DNA of 64,000 bases. It comes from Chondrus crispus. Lineage: Eukaryota > Rhodophyta > Florideophyceae > Gigartinales > Gigartinaceae. Made by a program: the position numbers and the translations under genes. This document shows, piece by piece, positions 22,632 to 33,328 of the stretch. The notes beneath the pieces are model-generated. The model saw only the letters and a list, made by a program, of their open reading frames with translations. It was not told where the DNA came from and ran no database searches. Position 1 is the stretch's first letter. Each line of letters begins with the position of its first letter. The stretch covers positions 424,264-488,263 of the forward strand of contig NW_005179241.1 in NCBI RefSeq assembly GCF_000350225.1, written 5' to 3'.

Positions 22632-25600
22632 GTTATAACTGTCCCTTGAAGCTGCAGCAACAAAACGGACAAGTATAGCTCTGCAAAACAAATCGACATG
22701 TGCGAGTCTCCTGTTGAAGAAGACGCTACAGTAGCTAACCCAAATTTGGAGTACATCCCTGTTCAAGGACAAGACCTTGGCGATCCAGCACCACCACCAG
22801 AAGGCGCTGACCAAGAGTTTGTCAAGGCTTATGAGGAAGACGTACGAAATTACAGTACGGAAATGTGGGAATGTTTAATGGCAAACAAAGCACTTCGCCA
22901 AGAAGAGCTTTGGATAGACTTCACGTGTACATTTCGGAAAGCCTCGATCAAGGCCATGTCGTCAACACAGCAAGTTAAATGGGTGGACTTCTTACGCTCA
23001 AGAGGAGTGAAAGTTCGGAAACAACGCGGTCTTTCGAGAGCAAATGCACTCACGGAGTGCTTGACAGCGGACACGTTTCCCCGTCTAGAACCTGAAATTT
23101 CGTGCACGCCAGTAAGGAATGTTGACCGTAGAGATGTGACAGAGGTTCATGAAAATGATCCTGACGAACAAAGCCGCAAGGGAAGTGCCATGAGAGACTT
23201 GAGACAACGTCGACAGTCGTATTCTACAAAAGAATTCGGCAGCGAAAAGGCACACGACATTGCTGGTATTATCACTGGCAATGAAGATGACCGCGGAGCT
23301 GAGGAGCAGTATAGATTTTGGCGTATGGGGGTTTTAGATTCGAAACCATCTACCCATTCCCCTACTGCATCCAAAGTGATACAAGATCAGAAACGCCATG
23401 ATGGGACTGCGATAAGACTTCACAGTTCAGGGATGGGTTCTGGTGCCATTATGTCGCTCATGAAAGCCAATGGCGGAAGAAAACTGTACGGAGGTCAATC
23501 AGAAGAGGATCTAGACGGTTCTCTGGAAGTCTTTGAAACACTGGCCGCCACCTGCTGCCTCACCGATGACGAAAAAGCAAGAGCCATTCCAGTAATGCTA
23601 CGAGATGATGCACTGTCGTACTATTCTACTACGTTCAGAAACAGTGAGGCTTCATACGGAGAGATTGTAAACTCACTGCGCAAATGGTTTACAAGTAAGG
23701 AACAACGTAACAGACTCTTGCGTATATGGCAAAAGGCTTCACTTTCGGAGGCAATGCGACGGCAGCCGATGAAGAGTGAAGTGGAAGTATTCGGTGAGCT
23801 TTCTCACCGACTATCGCGAATACAGAACCAGTTGGATGTTCAGTACCACCGCGACAGCTTCCTACGAGACCAACTTGTCATGGCTGCGGATATTCCGCAT
23901 CTCGAACGATCTTTGAGAGAAAGAGTACCGAAGACAGCGCACGAGGCAATGCACCGCATTGCCGCTTCCCTTTCAAATGAGCCAAGATCAGCAGGCGCAA
24001 ATTGGACAGCAGTGGATAGTCACAACGATGATACGCAAGCGCACTATGGCTTGGGAAAATCATTCGGTGGGCAAGCCCGAAAGCAATTGGGTGGCACTGT
24101 ACGGCGTGGATACCATAAGAACAGACGTAGGCTGGCCAATGTCAAGGGTTGCTGGGTATGTGGCGGAGATCACATGGCAAGAGAGAAACATGCTCCCAAG
24201 GAAATCGTTGCAGCAATTGATAAGCTGAAGAACAACTCTTCGAACAAGACATACACCGTTGATGATCTTGCAGAAGTCGCAAATGCCCTATGGACAGCCG
24301 GAGATACAGATGAGGACCAAGACTTCATTTATGATGAAGAAGATGAGGCAAACATCTTGGAATTTCAAGATGAGATGAGGGATGAGTACAGTCTAAACAA
24401 ATCCCTTGAGGAAGACATGGCAAATGCTTCTTTTCTGCACGGCAGGTCTTTTATCGCAGATTTGGAGCGAGATATGGCTTTCATGCATGCGCAACTGTCT
24501 CTAGGTGAACAGGACACGTTTAGAGGACTTATTCTGGACACTGGCGCCAATCGCTCTTCATGTATGTCTCTCTCACAGTATAAAGCATACTGTAGAGAGA
24601 ACAACGTTCCTTTGTCTATTGACAGAACAGAGGGGAGAACTGTGTCAGGATTTGGAGGTTCAAAAAGGGGTTCGTTAGGGTCTGCTATTATCCCTGTACC
24701 ATTTGTTGATCTCAACGTCGTTCTTCATGTCAAGTTTCAGATATTTTCTCACAACTCTCCTTCATTACTGTGTCTTAGGGACATGAGAGAAGGGGGATTA
24801 GACATCAGCGTACAAAAACTGTCTATTTCTTACAAGCATAGAAACCAATCAGTTTCCCTGGAGAACGACTTCATGGTACACAATTGGAAGTCGGAAGATG
24901 TCGTGAACTCCCTTTATTCCGAAAAAGAGCTCCGAAAGCTCCATAGGAATTTTGGGCATCCCTCCGTGTCTGCACTCACAAATCTCCTCAAAAGAGCAAA
25001 CCCAGATCACATGGACAGAGAAGTCCAAGACGTCATCATGCGACTGACAAAAGCTTGCACAACATGTGCAACACATGCTTCACGACCGCGACGGTTCAAA
25101 CTCACTGTTGGAACGAATGACTTGAAGTTCAATCATACTCTTGCAGTAGACATTATGACACTCAATGGAAAACCGTTGCTTCATGTTGTTGACGAAGCTA
25201 CGCACTACACTTCGGCAGTTTTCTTAAACAGACAAAGGGCATCTGACACCTGGAAAGGATTGCTGCGATGTTGGAGCAGAGTTTACTTGGGACCGCCAGA
25301 TTTTTTGCGTATGGATCAAGGTACCAACTTCATAGCAAAAGAATTCGTGGAATCGGCGACTGCAGAGGGAATTACTGTACTTCCAGCCCCCATTGAGTCC
25401 CCTTCCACTATGTCTCATGTTGAGCGCTACCACGCCCCACTAAGAGCTGCATTGAAGAAGATCCGTGATTCTCTGCCGACAAGTGAGTCCGACAGCGACT
25501 GCTTGCAAATGGCTTTGAAAGCTGTAAATGATACGATAGGGCCTGAAGGACTCTGTCCTACTCTGCTTGTTTATGGAGCCCTCCCTCGACACCCTCTGTC

Positions 25601-27609
25601 AGCGCCGAATACATCACAGTTAGAACGTGCAAAGTCGATGGATGATGCCATGGACAGTGTTCGAAAGGTACAGGCACAGAGGAGAGTTGCTTTCGGATTG
25701 AGACACCCTGGGGGACCCAAGGCCAAGGAGAATAGCGAGGAACTTTCCCGACTGCCCGCAGGTTCTCCTGTATACGTTTACAGGAACACGACCGAGAAAT
25801 GGGACGGACCATATCCATTTATTCATATAGATGGAGAGACAGTTGTTGTGCAACTTCCGAGAGGGCGCAAGATATTCCGATCGAATGTGGTTAAGCCTCA
25901 AACTCGCCATCATTCCCGAAAGAAAACCTCCAAGGGAGCACAACTCAATCACCCGTCGAACTTAGCAATGAACCAGGAGCAATTGAGGAGGACGAGAACT
26001 TCTTATGTTCAGATATCTCTCTACAAGCAATGTTTGGTCCTGGAAGTTACCTGTACTGTACTCCCGACGAACCTCGAGATTTTTCAAAGTCCAGAATGAC
26101 TGAGCTACAGGGATTGGAGGAACGACAAACATTCGAAGTGGTGAAGCTTTCGTCTGTGCCAAAGGGAACAAGAATCTACGGATCAAGATGGGTGGATACA
26201 CTCAAGACCTTGGAAGATGGAAGCATTGCAGAAAAGTCACGGCTAGTCGCGCAGAACTATAAGGACAAGGGGGCTAGCTCTATTGCCACAAAGTCACCAA
26301 CAATAAGTCGCATGGGACAGAGAGTTGCGATGGCCACGGCGGCTATATTCAGAGAGCACCAATCTTACATTCGAGATATTTCTCAGGCTTACTTGCAATC
26401 AGAGTCACCTCTGGAACGACAAATATTTCTTCGTCCACCAAAAGAAATGAATCTCGGTGCGGACGTCGTGCTTTGTGTTCTTAAGCCACTTTATGGAGTC
26501 CCAGAGAGCAGATTGCACTGGTTTGTGACATACTGGACGCATCACAGAGAACGGCTTTCTATGAAAAGCACCACGGGTGACCCTTGCCTTCTATATCGCT
26601 CAGGAGACATGCATGCTGAGGGTGTAACTGCTCTACAGGTCGACGACTCGTTTGGACATGGGACAGTTGAATTTTTGAAGGACGAAGAACGCGAATCTAA
26701 GCGTATTAAATGCAAGCCGCGAAAGATTCTAAAGATTGGGGAGACGACATCATTTAATGGTTGTCAAATCACTGTTGAAAGAAACCGAGTTCATTTGCTG
26801 CGACAGATGGACAAACTTGGAAAGATATCCAAGCCTAGAAACCAGGACGAGCTTGTGAGCGTGCGTGCATTACTACAGTGTATCGGATGCTGTACTAGAC
26901 CTGACCTTTGTGCACCTGTACAACTCTTAGCAAGTGAAGTGAACAATCCGGAGGCCAGCACATATTCGAAAATGGGAAGCATTGTGGAACGTTGCCACAA
27001 CACCAACGACATGGGCCTAACATTCATACCGTTAGAAAGAAGTTCGCTTCGTTTAGCATTGTTCACGGACACCTCTTTCGCTAACGCCGTAGATACAAAT
27101 CGCAAATTGGCTGTGTCGTTCTCCTAGTCGACTCCAACAACAATGCAAATATCATACACTACGGTAGCTCCAGATGCAAACGTGTGACCAGATCAGTAAT
27201 GGCTGCGGAACTTCATGCCCTTGTGTATGGTTTTGACCAGGCCTTTGCGGTGATAGCAGTATTGGAGGAACTGCTAGGGCAATCAATACAGATTGATGGA
27301 TACATTGACTCCAGAACCGTATTTAACGTGGTAGCCAAGAGCGGCGCAACATTGAAGAAACGCCTACAGATCGATGCGCACGCACTAAGAGAAAGCCATG
27401 AGAAAGGAGAGTTGAGATATCTGGCATGGATACCAGGTAAGGAAAACATCACTGACGGACTCACAAAGGAGCTGGCAAATGAAAACCATGCTCTGCTACA
27501 GGTCATGCGCACCAACAAGCTTCACTTGAATCCCTACGGATGGGTGGACAACGCGAAAAGAAAACCTACAGAGATACAATGCGCGACAACAAAACAGAAA
27601 ACCTCTGAG

Positions 27610-28303
27610 TGTTAATCTGCACGCATGGAACCAACGAAGGAAATGGATATGATAAATCAGGCTTGCGATTCTCGAAATGGGAATCTGAAATTCAGGGTTG
27701 ATATCGCACACATGGCATATGCGCCAAATACAGTATCGTGCCAGCGGCCATCGTTTTTGCTTTATCGAGAGGCACCTAGCTGGAGCATTAGGAATGAAGT
27801 AGCTCTGCATTAGCGATATAAGTAGATACGTTTGCGGATAGATATCAAAAGAAAACAACGAACAAAAAGAACAGAACAACACAGTGCTTTAATTGCGCAA
27901 CCAAATCCTAGTGCAACTAGTCCGGCATAGTCGAAGGCTCGAGAGGGCGTCAAGCATTGACAACCGAGCAGTGAGGAGACTGTTGAACCACGCGGCGACA
28001 TACTTCCCGTTTGAATCTTAGAACCTCGCGCACGGAATCAGCCCATCCAACTCGACACCCCTGTCTCCGGGCAACGGTGACTTGTTGCATCCGCTGCCCT
28101 TCGGTAGTCTACCTTCCTGCTGTACGCGGCCCGTTTGTGGACCAACCGGAGAGACCAACTCCTCCCGACAGTTCCTGTCGTACGCGGCACGCGCTCTCGG
28201 AAGGGTCGGCTTTTCAAGATCTGACTCGACATTGAAGTCAGACATATATTTACTTCGGTAAATATTCTACCAACGCAGAGAACAAATTGTTACGGTTTTG
28301 ACA
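27610..28303 (+). repeat. 3' LTR of copia B
   Basis: Near-identical partner of the 5' LTR, ending TTGACA directly against the CGGTT target duplication. Confidence 0.93.
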
Positions 28304-28532
28304 CGGTTCCTATGCGCTATCCCGCCAAAACACTGCCTCATGTGAGGATTTGATCCTCATATGAGGCAGGATGTCAAATAGACACTAGGAGCTCATGTAG
28401 AATGGTCAACTTGGAATTGGACTGGGCACAGTGATAGAGGTGCTCGAAGTGCGAATGAATTCAATCTAGATCCAATGTAGCATATATTAAAATTCAATTT
28501 AATCATTTTATTGATATACCCGAATGCCAGTA

Positions 28533-29036
28533 TACGGGGGTCGCGATATAGTGCCTGTCTGTGTCAGTGGGCCGAAAACGGCACTATATCGAACCAGGCA
28601 CTGTAAGATAATGAGATTTGCGGCTTTTTTGCAGCCACTTTCTTGCATCACTGCTCAGAAAGACCGTTCGCAGGACGCCATCACTCATACTTTGCATCTT
28701 CACTACAGACTCAACTCTAATCAAGCATTTATGTCATTAGTAGCTTCCGAGCCGTGGCATTGGCTTCCTCCATTTTCGCAGCGATAAATGCCAGCCTAAA
28801 CTTTTGCAGATGTCCAATTGCATCATCGACCCTGCCCTTTTCCGCCATAGTTTCTATTCTAGTAAGCAACTGCGTAATATCTTTCCGCGGCGGCAGCGGC
28901 TCTCGGGCAGTACGTCCATCCAACTGCCTCTCTGGAGACCCTTAGTTTTTGGCTCAAAATTCGTGCCACCCGCAAAAGGGTATCACTATATCGGAGCTGG
29001 CACTAACAAAGATGGCACTATATCGCCTCCCCCCTG
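28533..29036 (-). mobile_element. Short TA-flanked DNA element with a small coding remnant
   Basis: The 23-bp ends are CAGGGGGGAGGCGATATAGTGCC (inverted at 29014-29036) and a diverged match at 28533-28555. The inner half GCGATATAGTGCC is perfect and TA lies outside both ends. The right 230 bp recur in the opposite orientation at 45849-46071. The minus strand encodes about 65-75 aa (DGRTAREPLPPRKDITQLL...RIETMAEKGRVDDAIGHL) shared by both copies with mostly silent or conservative change. This resembles a charged helical piece of a larger protein. Ends and TA fit the Tc1/pogo group; probably a deletion derivative. Confidence 0.65.
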
Positions 29037-29210
29037 TACACCTGAAAAAAGGCGGGAGGCTGGCAATCGAAGGAGATGCGATTCGTCTCCCAACAGAACC
29101 AAACCAAGACCCAAAAACACATCCTTTGTACCCTCTTCCCTATCGATAGCTCGGTATGATGCACCCCTTGAGCCAATTTACGAATCACGGCGCGCTGACA
29201 CAATACATTA

Positions 29211-30141
29211 CAGTGAACCCTCCCGATAAGGATCATTCTCCATATGGATATCCTCCGTAAACGGATAAAAAGTCGAGCGACGGACCCCGTAGCTTACAAA
29301 TTTCTACCAAAAAACAATGTCTGTGGAATATTCCTCAATTGGATATCGGGTTCAATGTGAAATAAGCATATCATACAGACCCCTCCTACTTAAAACGTAT
29401 TTTATGGTTACTTTTGAGCGGCCAAAGCACAAATTACCCCATAACCGTTCATTCTTGATCAATCCGTTCACAATCTGTTCAATAAATTCCAATCCCCGTC
29501 TGAGGCTTCGCAATTATCATCATTCTCGACAAAAACATCTTTCTAGCATATACTCCTGTTGGTCGTCCCCATTGGGGGAGGATCTCCTCTGATCGCAAAC
29601 ATTGCGTGTTGTCAGCACCGTAGCCATCTGCCCCCGTCAAGCGACAATCGTCGATGAAGCGCTCTGAGCTTAACCTCGCCCAAAAGCAACAAATATGTGC
29701 AGAGTTCCAACGGCGCAAAAAGAGCAAGGAGCAGACGTCACAAAGCGCCCTTGCGAGGTGGGCCTCAGTACAGTTTTCCCTTTCTAAACCTCCTGCTCAA
29801 GCTGTCATGTCCCGCATCATCAACGGAAAGTATGGTTTTCGTCCCGATATCTCTACAAAAAAGTTCAAGCGCTCCGCGTCAGTTACCAGCCCATATCTCG
29901 AACGCGCAGTCGCAACTTGGGTCTGTGCCCAATTTGCAAATAGGGTAAACATCACAGGTCATCTTATAACTACGCAAGCAGAGCGCATTCAATACATTTA
30001 GATACATTTTTTAAGTAAAGCACAGACATTCTGAGAGATGCACCGTGACACCGTTATGATATGGTCTCCGGATGTGAATATCCTCCGCAAATGGATACGG
30101 ATTACGTCCACCGAGCGTATCCATATCGAGAGGGTTCACTG
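29211..30141 (+). mobile_element. Tigger/pogo deletion derivative, 931 bp
   Basis: Ends CAGTGAACCCTCCCGAT (left) and, inverted, CAGTGAACCCTCTCGAT (right), with TA on both outer sides (29209-29210; 30142-30143). Further inside, both ends carry related CATATGGAT/ATCC...GGAGGATAT stretches. It keeps only the DNA-binding part of the transposase gene, so it can move only with help from a full copy elsewhere. Confidence 0.82.
29654..30001 (+). pseudogene. Tigger/CENP-B transposase, N-terminal DNA-binding part only
   Basis: 115 aa from the ATG at 29654. A psq-like helix-turn-helix (LAQKQQICAEFQRRKKS...ALARWASVQF) is followed by a Tc5-type domain (SPYLERAVATWVCAQFANR). The catalytic DDE part is absent. 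The protein ends just before the right terminal repeat. This looks like an internal deletion that kept both ends and the DNA-binding domain. Such truncated proteins can act as repressors of their parent element, which is an inference here. Confidence 0.72.
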
Positions 30142-30404
30142 TACATTATTGGACATGTAATGTTTTGAAAATTGCGAACATATACAGGGGGGGTAGCTCT
30201 ATATCGCACTTTTGAATAGCGCATTACCGGATATATCGCACTGTTTCGGGCTTGACACGAAATCAGCCACGTGTATGACATTACACACGTGTCGCTCTAG
30301 AAGCCCCTAGTAGAGGCCGTACTGTACATGCGACCCGCACAGTACCCTTGGGTATCTACCTCCAACTTTGGCTTATCCCTGTGCTCCCGTTTGTGACGAT
30401 TATA

Positions 30405-30805
30405 GGCGTCTCAAAAAGTGAGACGATTTGTGAGATTTTTTGTGAGAGTTGTACTACCGAGCCCGCCGCCGTCTACAACATCACAAACCGTTTGTGAACA
30501 TTTGTTGACGTTTAGCACTTTTTCAGATGGTTTTGAGACGATCTCATTGCCTCATCTCAAACGTCTCATAAAATGTAGCACTTTTTGAGATCATTGCGTG
30601 ACGTCTCACAGGTGCATCTCAAACATCACACTAACTATAGCACTTTTTGAGATGAATTTGTGTGAACATTCAAGAAGTTCGCAAACGTCAACCCTAAACT
30701 GCACAGTTCACAAAACTAGTGTGCCGTTTGAGACGGTTGTGTGTGAGCGCACCACCACGATCAGACACCTCACACAGTCAAGTGCCTTTCGTCTCACAAA
30801 GTGCT
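30405..30805. repeat. Left subterminal motif array
   Basis: Many copies of GTCTCA/TGAGAC, including the perfect hairpin GTCTCAAAAAGTGAGAC at 30408-30424. AGCACTTTTT recurs at 30514, 30577 and 30639, twice extended to TTTTTGAGAT. Matching motifs flank the other side of the coding region. Iterated subterminal motifs of this kind usually bind transposase. Confidence 0.7.
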
Positions 30806-30952
30806 CTTCGTCAACAAACTCAACCAAAATTTCCCCCAATCTCACTGTGTCTCGCGGGATTCTGCCCTTTGTGATATCTGCCTGTTCCATCCAACCAATC
30901 ACCGAATACCCGCACTGTCCACATTCTCTGAGACTTCTGGCCACCTCTCGCT

Positions 30953-33289
30953 ATGGGCGACAGAGCACGGTCCCCGGTGGAAAAAATATCCAACCATCGC
31001 ATCTCCGCAGACGACAGTCTTGATGCAACCGCTCTTCGCGGGCCTCAGCAGGCCAGTGCGCTACAAGCCTCGCCAGAGAGGCTAAAAATATTACCAGAGA
31101 GGATTCAACCCATCCGTAGGGATCTGTATCCCGAACGACAGCCTTCAGAGCTATACGAGAACATTTCACCGCCTCTGACACAGACAGAGCAGCGTCATAC
31201 CTCACTTCCAGCTACATGGACCGCCCTGCAGTCCTCGCCGGTTTTTTTTGAGGACGAAGAGTTTTCACCAGCCCCCCGTACCGACACTGCACAGCCCGGA
31301 CGACAAGTATCCCCACATACCCCCTCTCTGACTTTGCAGCGTTCAAACGGGCACCAGGTAGTTAATGGTGGGGCCTTATTCGAGCTTACAGACTCACTGG
31401 ACGCCAGTGACGTTCCATATTCCCAAGAACGTCCTGTGTCTAGCAGCTGCAACTCCTCCGCAGACGAAGTGCCTCTCTCTGACATTGAACTCCAGACGGA
31501 AATTAACGAAGCCGAAGTACGTGCATTGCAGCCAACCACCTATCTGGCAGACGTAATGGAGCAAACAGACTCTGGTGCCACTCTATGTGAGGACCTCTTC
31601 ACTAGGATATATTACGATTTTGATGAGGAGAGGTACTCAAGAGAGCATTGGGCGGATGTCGACGCTGAGGCCATGAATTTATGCGTCCCGGTCCTAGCAG
31701 AGGAATTGGAGGAGCGTGCTCAAGCGCAAAGAAGTGGCGGTCTCGATGGCTGGCACTATGATAGCCCTTTCGACGAAGTATTCGTGAAAATCGACAACGT
31801 GAATCGGAGTCTGGAGGGTCGATTTGTAGAAGAAGCCAACACTGCACTCGACCGGGTTGGTGCAGACATTTCCAGTAGAAAGGATGACCAGGATGGTAGA
31901 GATGACGCCGCTACTTTATTAACGCCATTGTCCTGTATGCAGACGTTTGTTACTGAGTGTCTGCTGGAAAAACTTCGGTATGTAGCAAACGGAGTCTTGC
32001 ACGAGAGAAAAAAAGCGCCAACAACAAAGAAAGAGATACTTGGCATGCTTATTCTACATATTCCTTGTGCTTCGTACAACGAGTCGCCGACTACGGTTTG
32101 TGACCCCCTCGAAAGCGGCCACTTCTTCCAAATGGGTCTGTCTGCAGACCGCTACTATGATGTCTGGGGGGCTCTCAGTGGTTCGAAGGAGCCCCGTGCC
32201 ACACACGACTACAGTAGCACGGGATGGTCCCGTACAGCGAACAGAGCAACGACTCTCATAACTGAGATAGAAGCCGAGGTTGCAGCCGTCAACCGTGACC
32301 TACTTTATGTACAAAACGCAACTGTCTTCTCGTTAGATGACGATCATTTGCGTATGGCATCGCGGGCTGTTGTTGAACTTACCTACTTGCGACAACACAA
32401 TAACCCTAAGAAGGATTTGGGGCCTGTGGGTAACGCACTATGCTCCGCTCTGAACCCTTTCTTTATTGCCTGTCATTTTACGCGCACGGGTGAAAAACTG
32501 TTGCATACTTGGGAGAGGCTTATCCAGATGGTGCAGGGGGCATCTACGACCGGAGCTTTACGCCCTATGCCGAACGCAATCTTCGCTGCCGATCGCGGCT
32601 ACAATTCTAAAGAAACAATCTCGTTTCTGTCCGACAAACTAGGTGCAAGCCTGCTGGGTACCCATAAGAGGGATTTATGGTACCCGTTTGTATTTGGCGA
32701 AGGCCCAATTTCAAGAAGGCACCGAGGGATGGACGTGTCTGAGAGGGGCTGCCGTGCTGTGTACACGGCCCAACTGAAGGGCGGGGGGGCTCGCAGTTCC
32801 CAGGTTCGACGCGCGGAGGCCTGTGTTTATCGAGAGAGCTGCTCTGGGAGAATTGCTGCTCTGGTTCACAATAATGTATCCCTGTTCCCTTCCAGATGCT
32901 TCACTGTTGTGCTGCGTGACTCTTTTCGAACGAAAAGTTCTGTACAGAAGCTACAAGAGTCATTGGTAGCCTTTGACGAATACCAAAAATGCGGGGATTG
33001 GCCGACAAGGTCCGAATCGGTCCGATCGGGCACAGTTAATCATGGCAAAAACAAGGTTGAACAGCTTCTTAGCAGGTGCACCATGCTGACATATTATCAG
33101 TCGGAGGACCCGGTTTGGTTCCTCCTTCGTGCATTCCGCTTCACATCACGCACTGCCCATGGCTTTAAAGCCGCATTGGCTAGCGACTACGAGGCTTTAT
33201 TGGGGGGGCTATCATGGCTGTTGCGGGAGAAAGTGCTAACTATTGGGGCACAGTCTTTGTCTGAAGACCATGTCATTGTTCGGGAATAA
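30953..33289 (+). CDS. piggyBac-like DDE transposase, first half
   Basis: 778 codons from the ATG at 30953. Residues 1-200 are Ser/Pro/Glu-rich and probably disordered. Residues about 320-410 resemble the piggyBac N-terminal region (KKEILGMLILHI; GLSADRYYDVWGAL). The first catalytic block is FSLDDDHLRMASR (about 459-471), followed by HNNPKKDLGPVGNA, which matches the piggyBac KP-K-G stretch. The second is IFAADRGYNSKETISFL (about 543-559) with GTHKRDLWYPF after it, the counterpart of the family's DNxFTS...GTxRxNR. The frame ends at TAA 33287-33289. The same frame reopens at once and carries the remaining catalytic block, so this half alone should be inactive. The family assignment rests on spaced motifs, not overall identity. 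Confidence 0.65.
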   Translation: MGDRARSPVEKISNHRISADDSLDATALRGPQQASALQASPERLKILPERIQPIRRDLYPERQPSELYENISPPLTQTEQRHTSLPATWTALQSSPVFFEDEEFSPAPRTDTAQPGRQVSPHTPSLTLQRSNGHQVVNGGALFELTDSLDASDVPYSQERPVSSSCNSSADEVPLSDIELQTEINEAEVRALQPTTYLADVMEQTDSGATLCEDLFTRIYYDFDEERYSREHWADVDAEAMNLCVPVLAEELEERAQAQRSGGLDGWHYDSPFDEVFVKIDNVNRSLEGRFVEEANTALDRVGADISSRKDDQDGRDDAATLLTPLSCMQTFVTECLLEKLRYVANGVLHERKKAPTTKKEILGMLILHIPCASYNESPTTVCDPLESGHFFQMGLSADRYYDVWGALSGSKEPRATHDYSSTGWSRTANRATTLITEIEAEVAAVNRDLLYVQNATVFSLDDDHLRMASRAVVELTYLRQHNNPKKDLGPVGNALCSALNPFFIACHFTRTGEKLLHTWERLIQMVQGASTTGALRPMPNAIFAADRGYNSKETISFLSDKLGASLLGTHKRDLWYPFVFGEGPISRRHRGMDVSERGCRAVYTAQLKGGGARSSQVRRAEACVYRESCSGRIAALVHNNVSLFPSRCFTVVLRDSFRTKSSVQKLQESLVAFDEYQKCGDWPTRSESVRSGTVNHGKNKVEQLLSRCTMLTYYQSEDPVWFLLRAFRFTSRTAHGFKAALASDYEALLGGLSWLLREKVLTIGAQSLSEDHVIVRE

Positions 33290-33328
33290 CTCAGGCCGAA
33301 ATGGGAGCAGGTTCTCAGAACCCTACGA

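Larger units (their letters stand above)
21938..28303 (+). mobile_element. copia-type LTR retrotransposon B, very young, broken
   Basis: The LTRs at 21938-22631 and 27610-28303 are 694 bp each, start TGTTAAT and end (3' copy) in CA. They align without gaps and I see only two differences. The target duplication CGGTT (21933-21937; 28304-28308) is perfect. Parts: gag with a zinc-knuckle-like CWVCGGDH (about 22.7-24.4 kb), retropepsin with LDTGANRS (about 24.5 kb), integrase (about 24.9-25.7 kb), reverse transcriptase (about 26.1-26.9 kb) and RNase H (about 27.0-27.6 kb). The frame is broken, with at least two interruptions, despite the near-identical LTRs. It sits in the 5' flank of the piggyBac transposase gene. 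Confidence 0.95.
19186..28384 (-). mobile_element. piggyBac-type transposon with CTAG target duplication, split by copia B
   Basis: Perfect 14-bp inverted ends TGTCTATTTGACAT (19186-19199 and 28371-28384) are each flanked outside by CTAG (19182-19185; 28385-28388). Just inside each end is a related hairpin: CTCATTTGAGGAT arms at 19206-19236, and a one-mismatch version at 28336-28366. The Harbinger reading frame is restored if the element and one CTAG are removed, which independently supports the boundaries. Without the copia insertion the element would be about 2.83 kb, a usual piggyBac size. Standard piggyBac elements duplicate TTAA and begin CCC, so both the target and the ends are unusual. 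Confidence 0.8.
16515..28445. mobile_element. Harbinger (PIF-type) DNA transposon, split by nested insertions
   Basis: The left end GAGCACCTCTATCATTGTG (from 16515) is matched in inverted form by the right end at 28427-28445 with one mismatch. A second shared block TCCAATTCC lies just inside. The start GAGCAYCTC resembles known plant PIF/Harbinger termini. The three bases outside are TAA on the left and GAA on the right, so the 3-bp duplication may have decayed. Without the inserted piggyBac (and the copia inside that) the element would be about 2.73 kb. It holds the usual two convergent Harbinger genes, a Myb/SANT-like protein and a DDE transposase. Confidence 0.75.
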
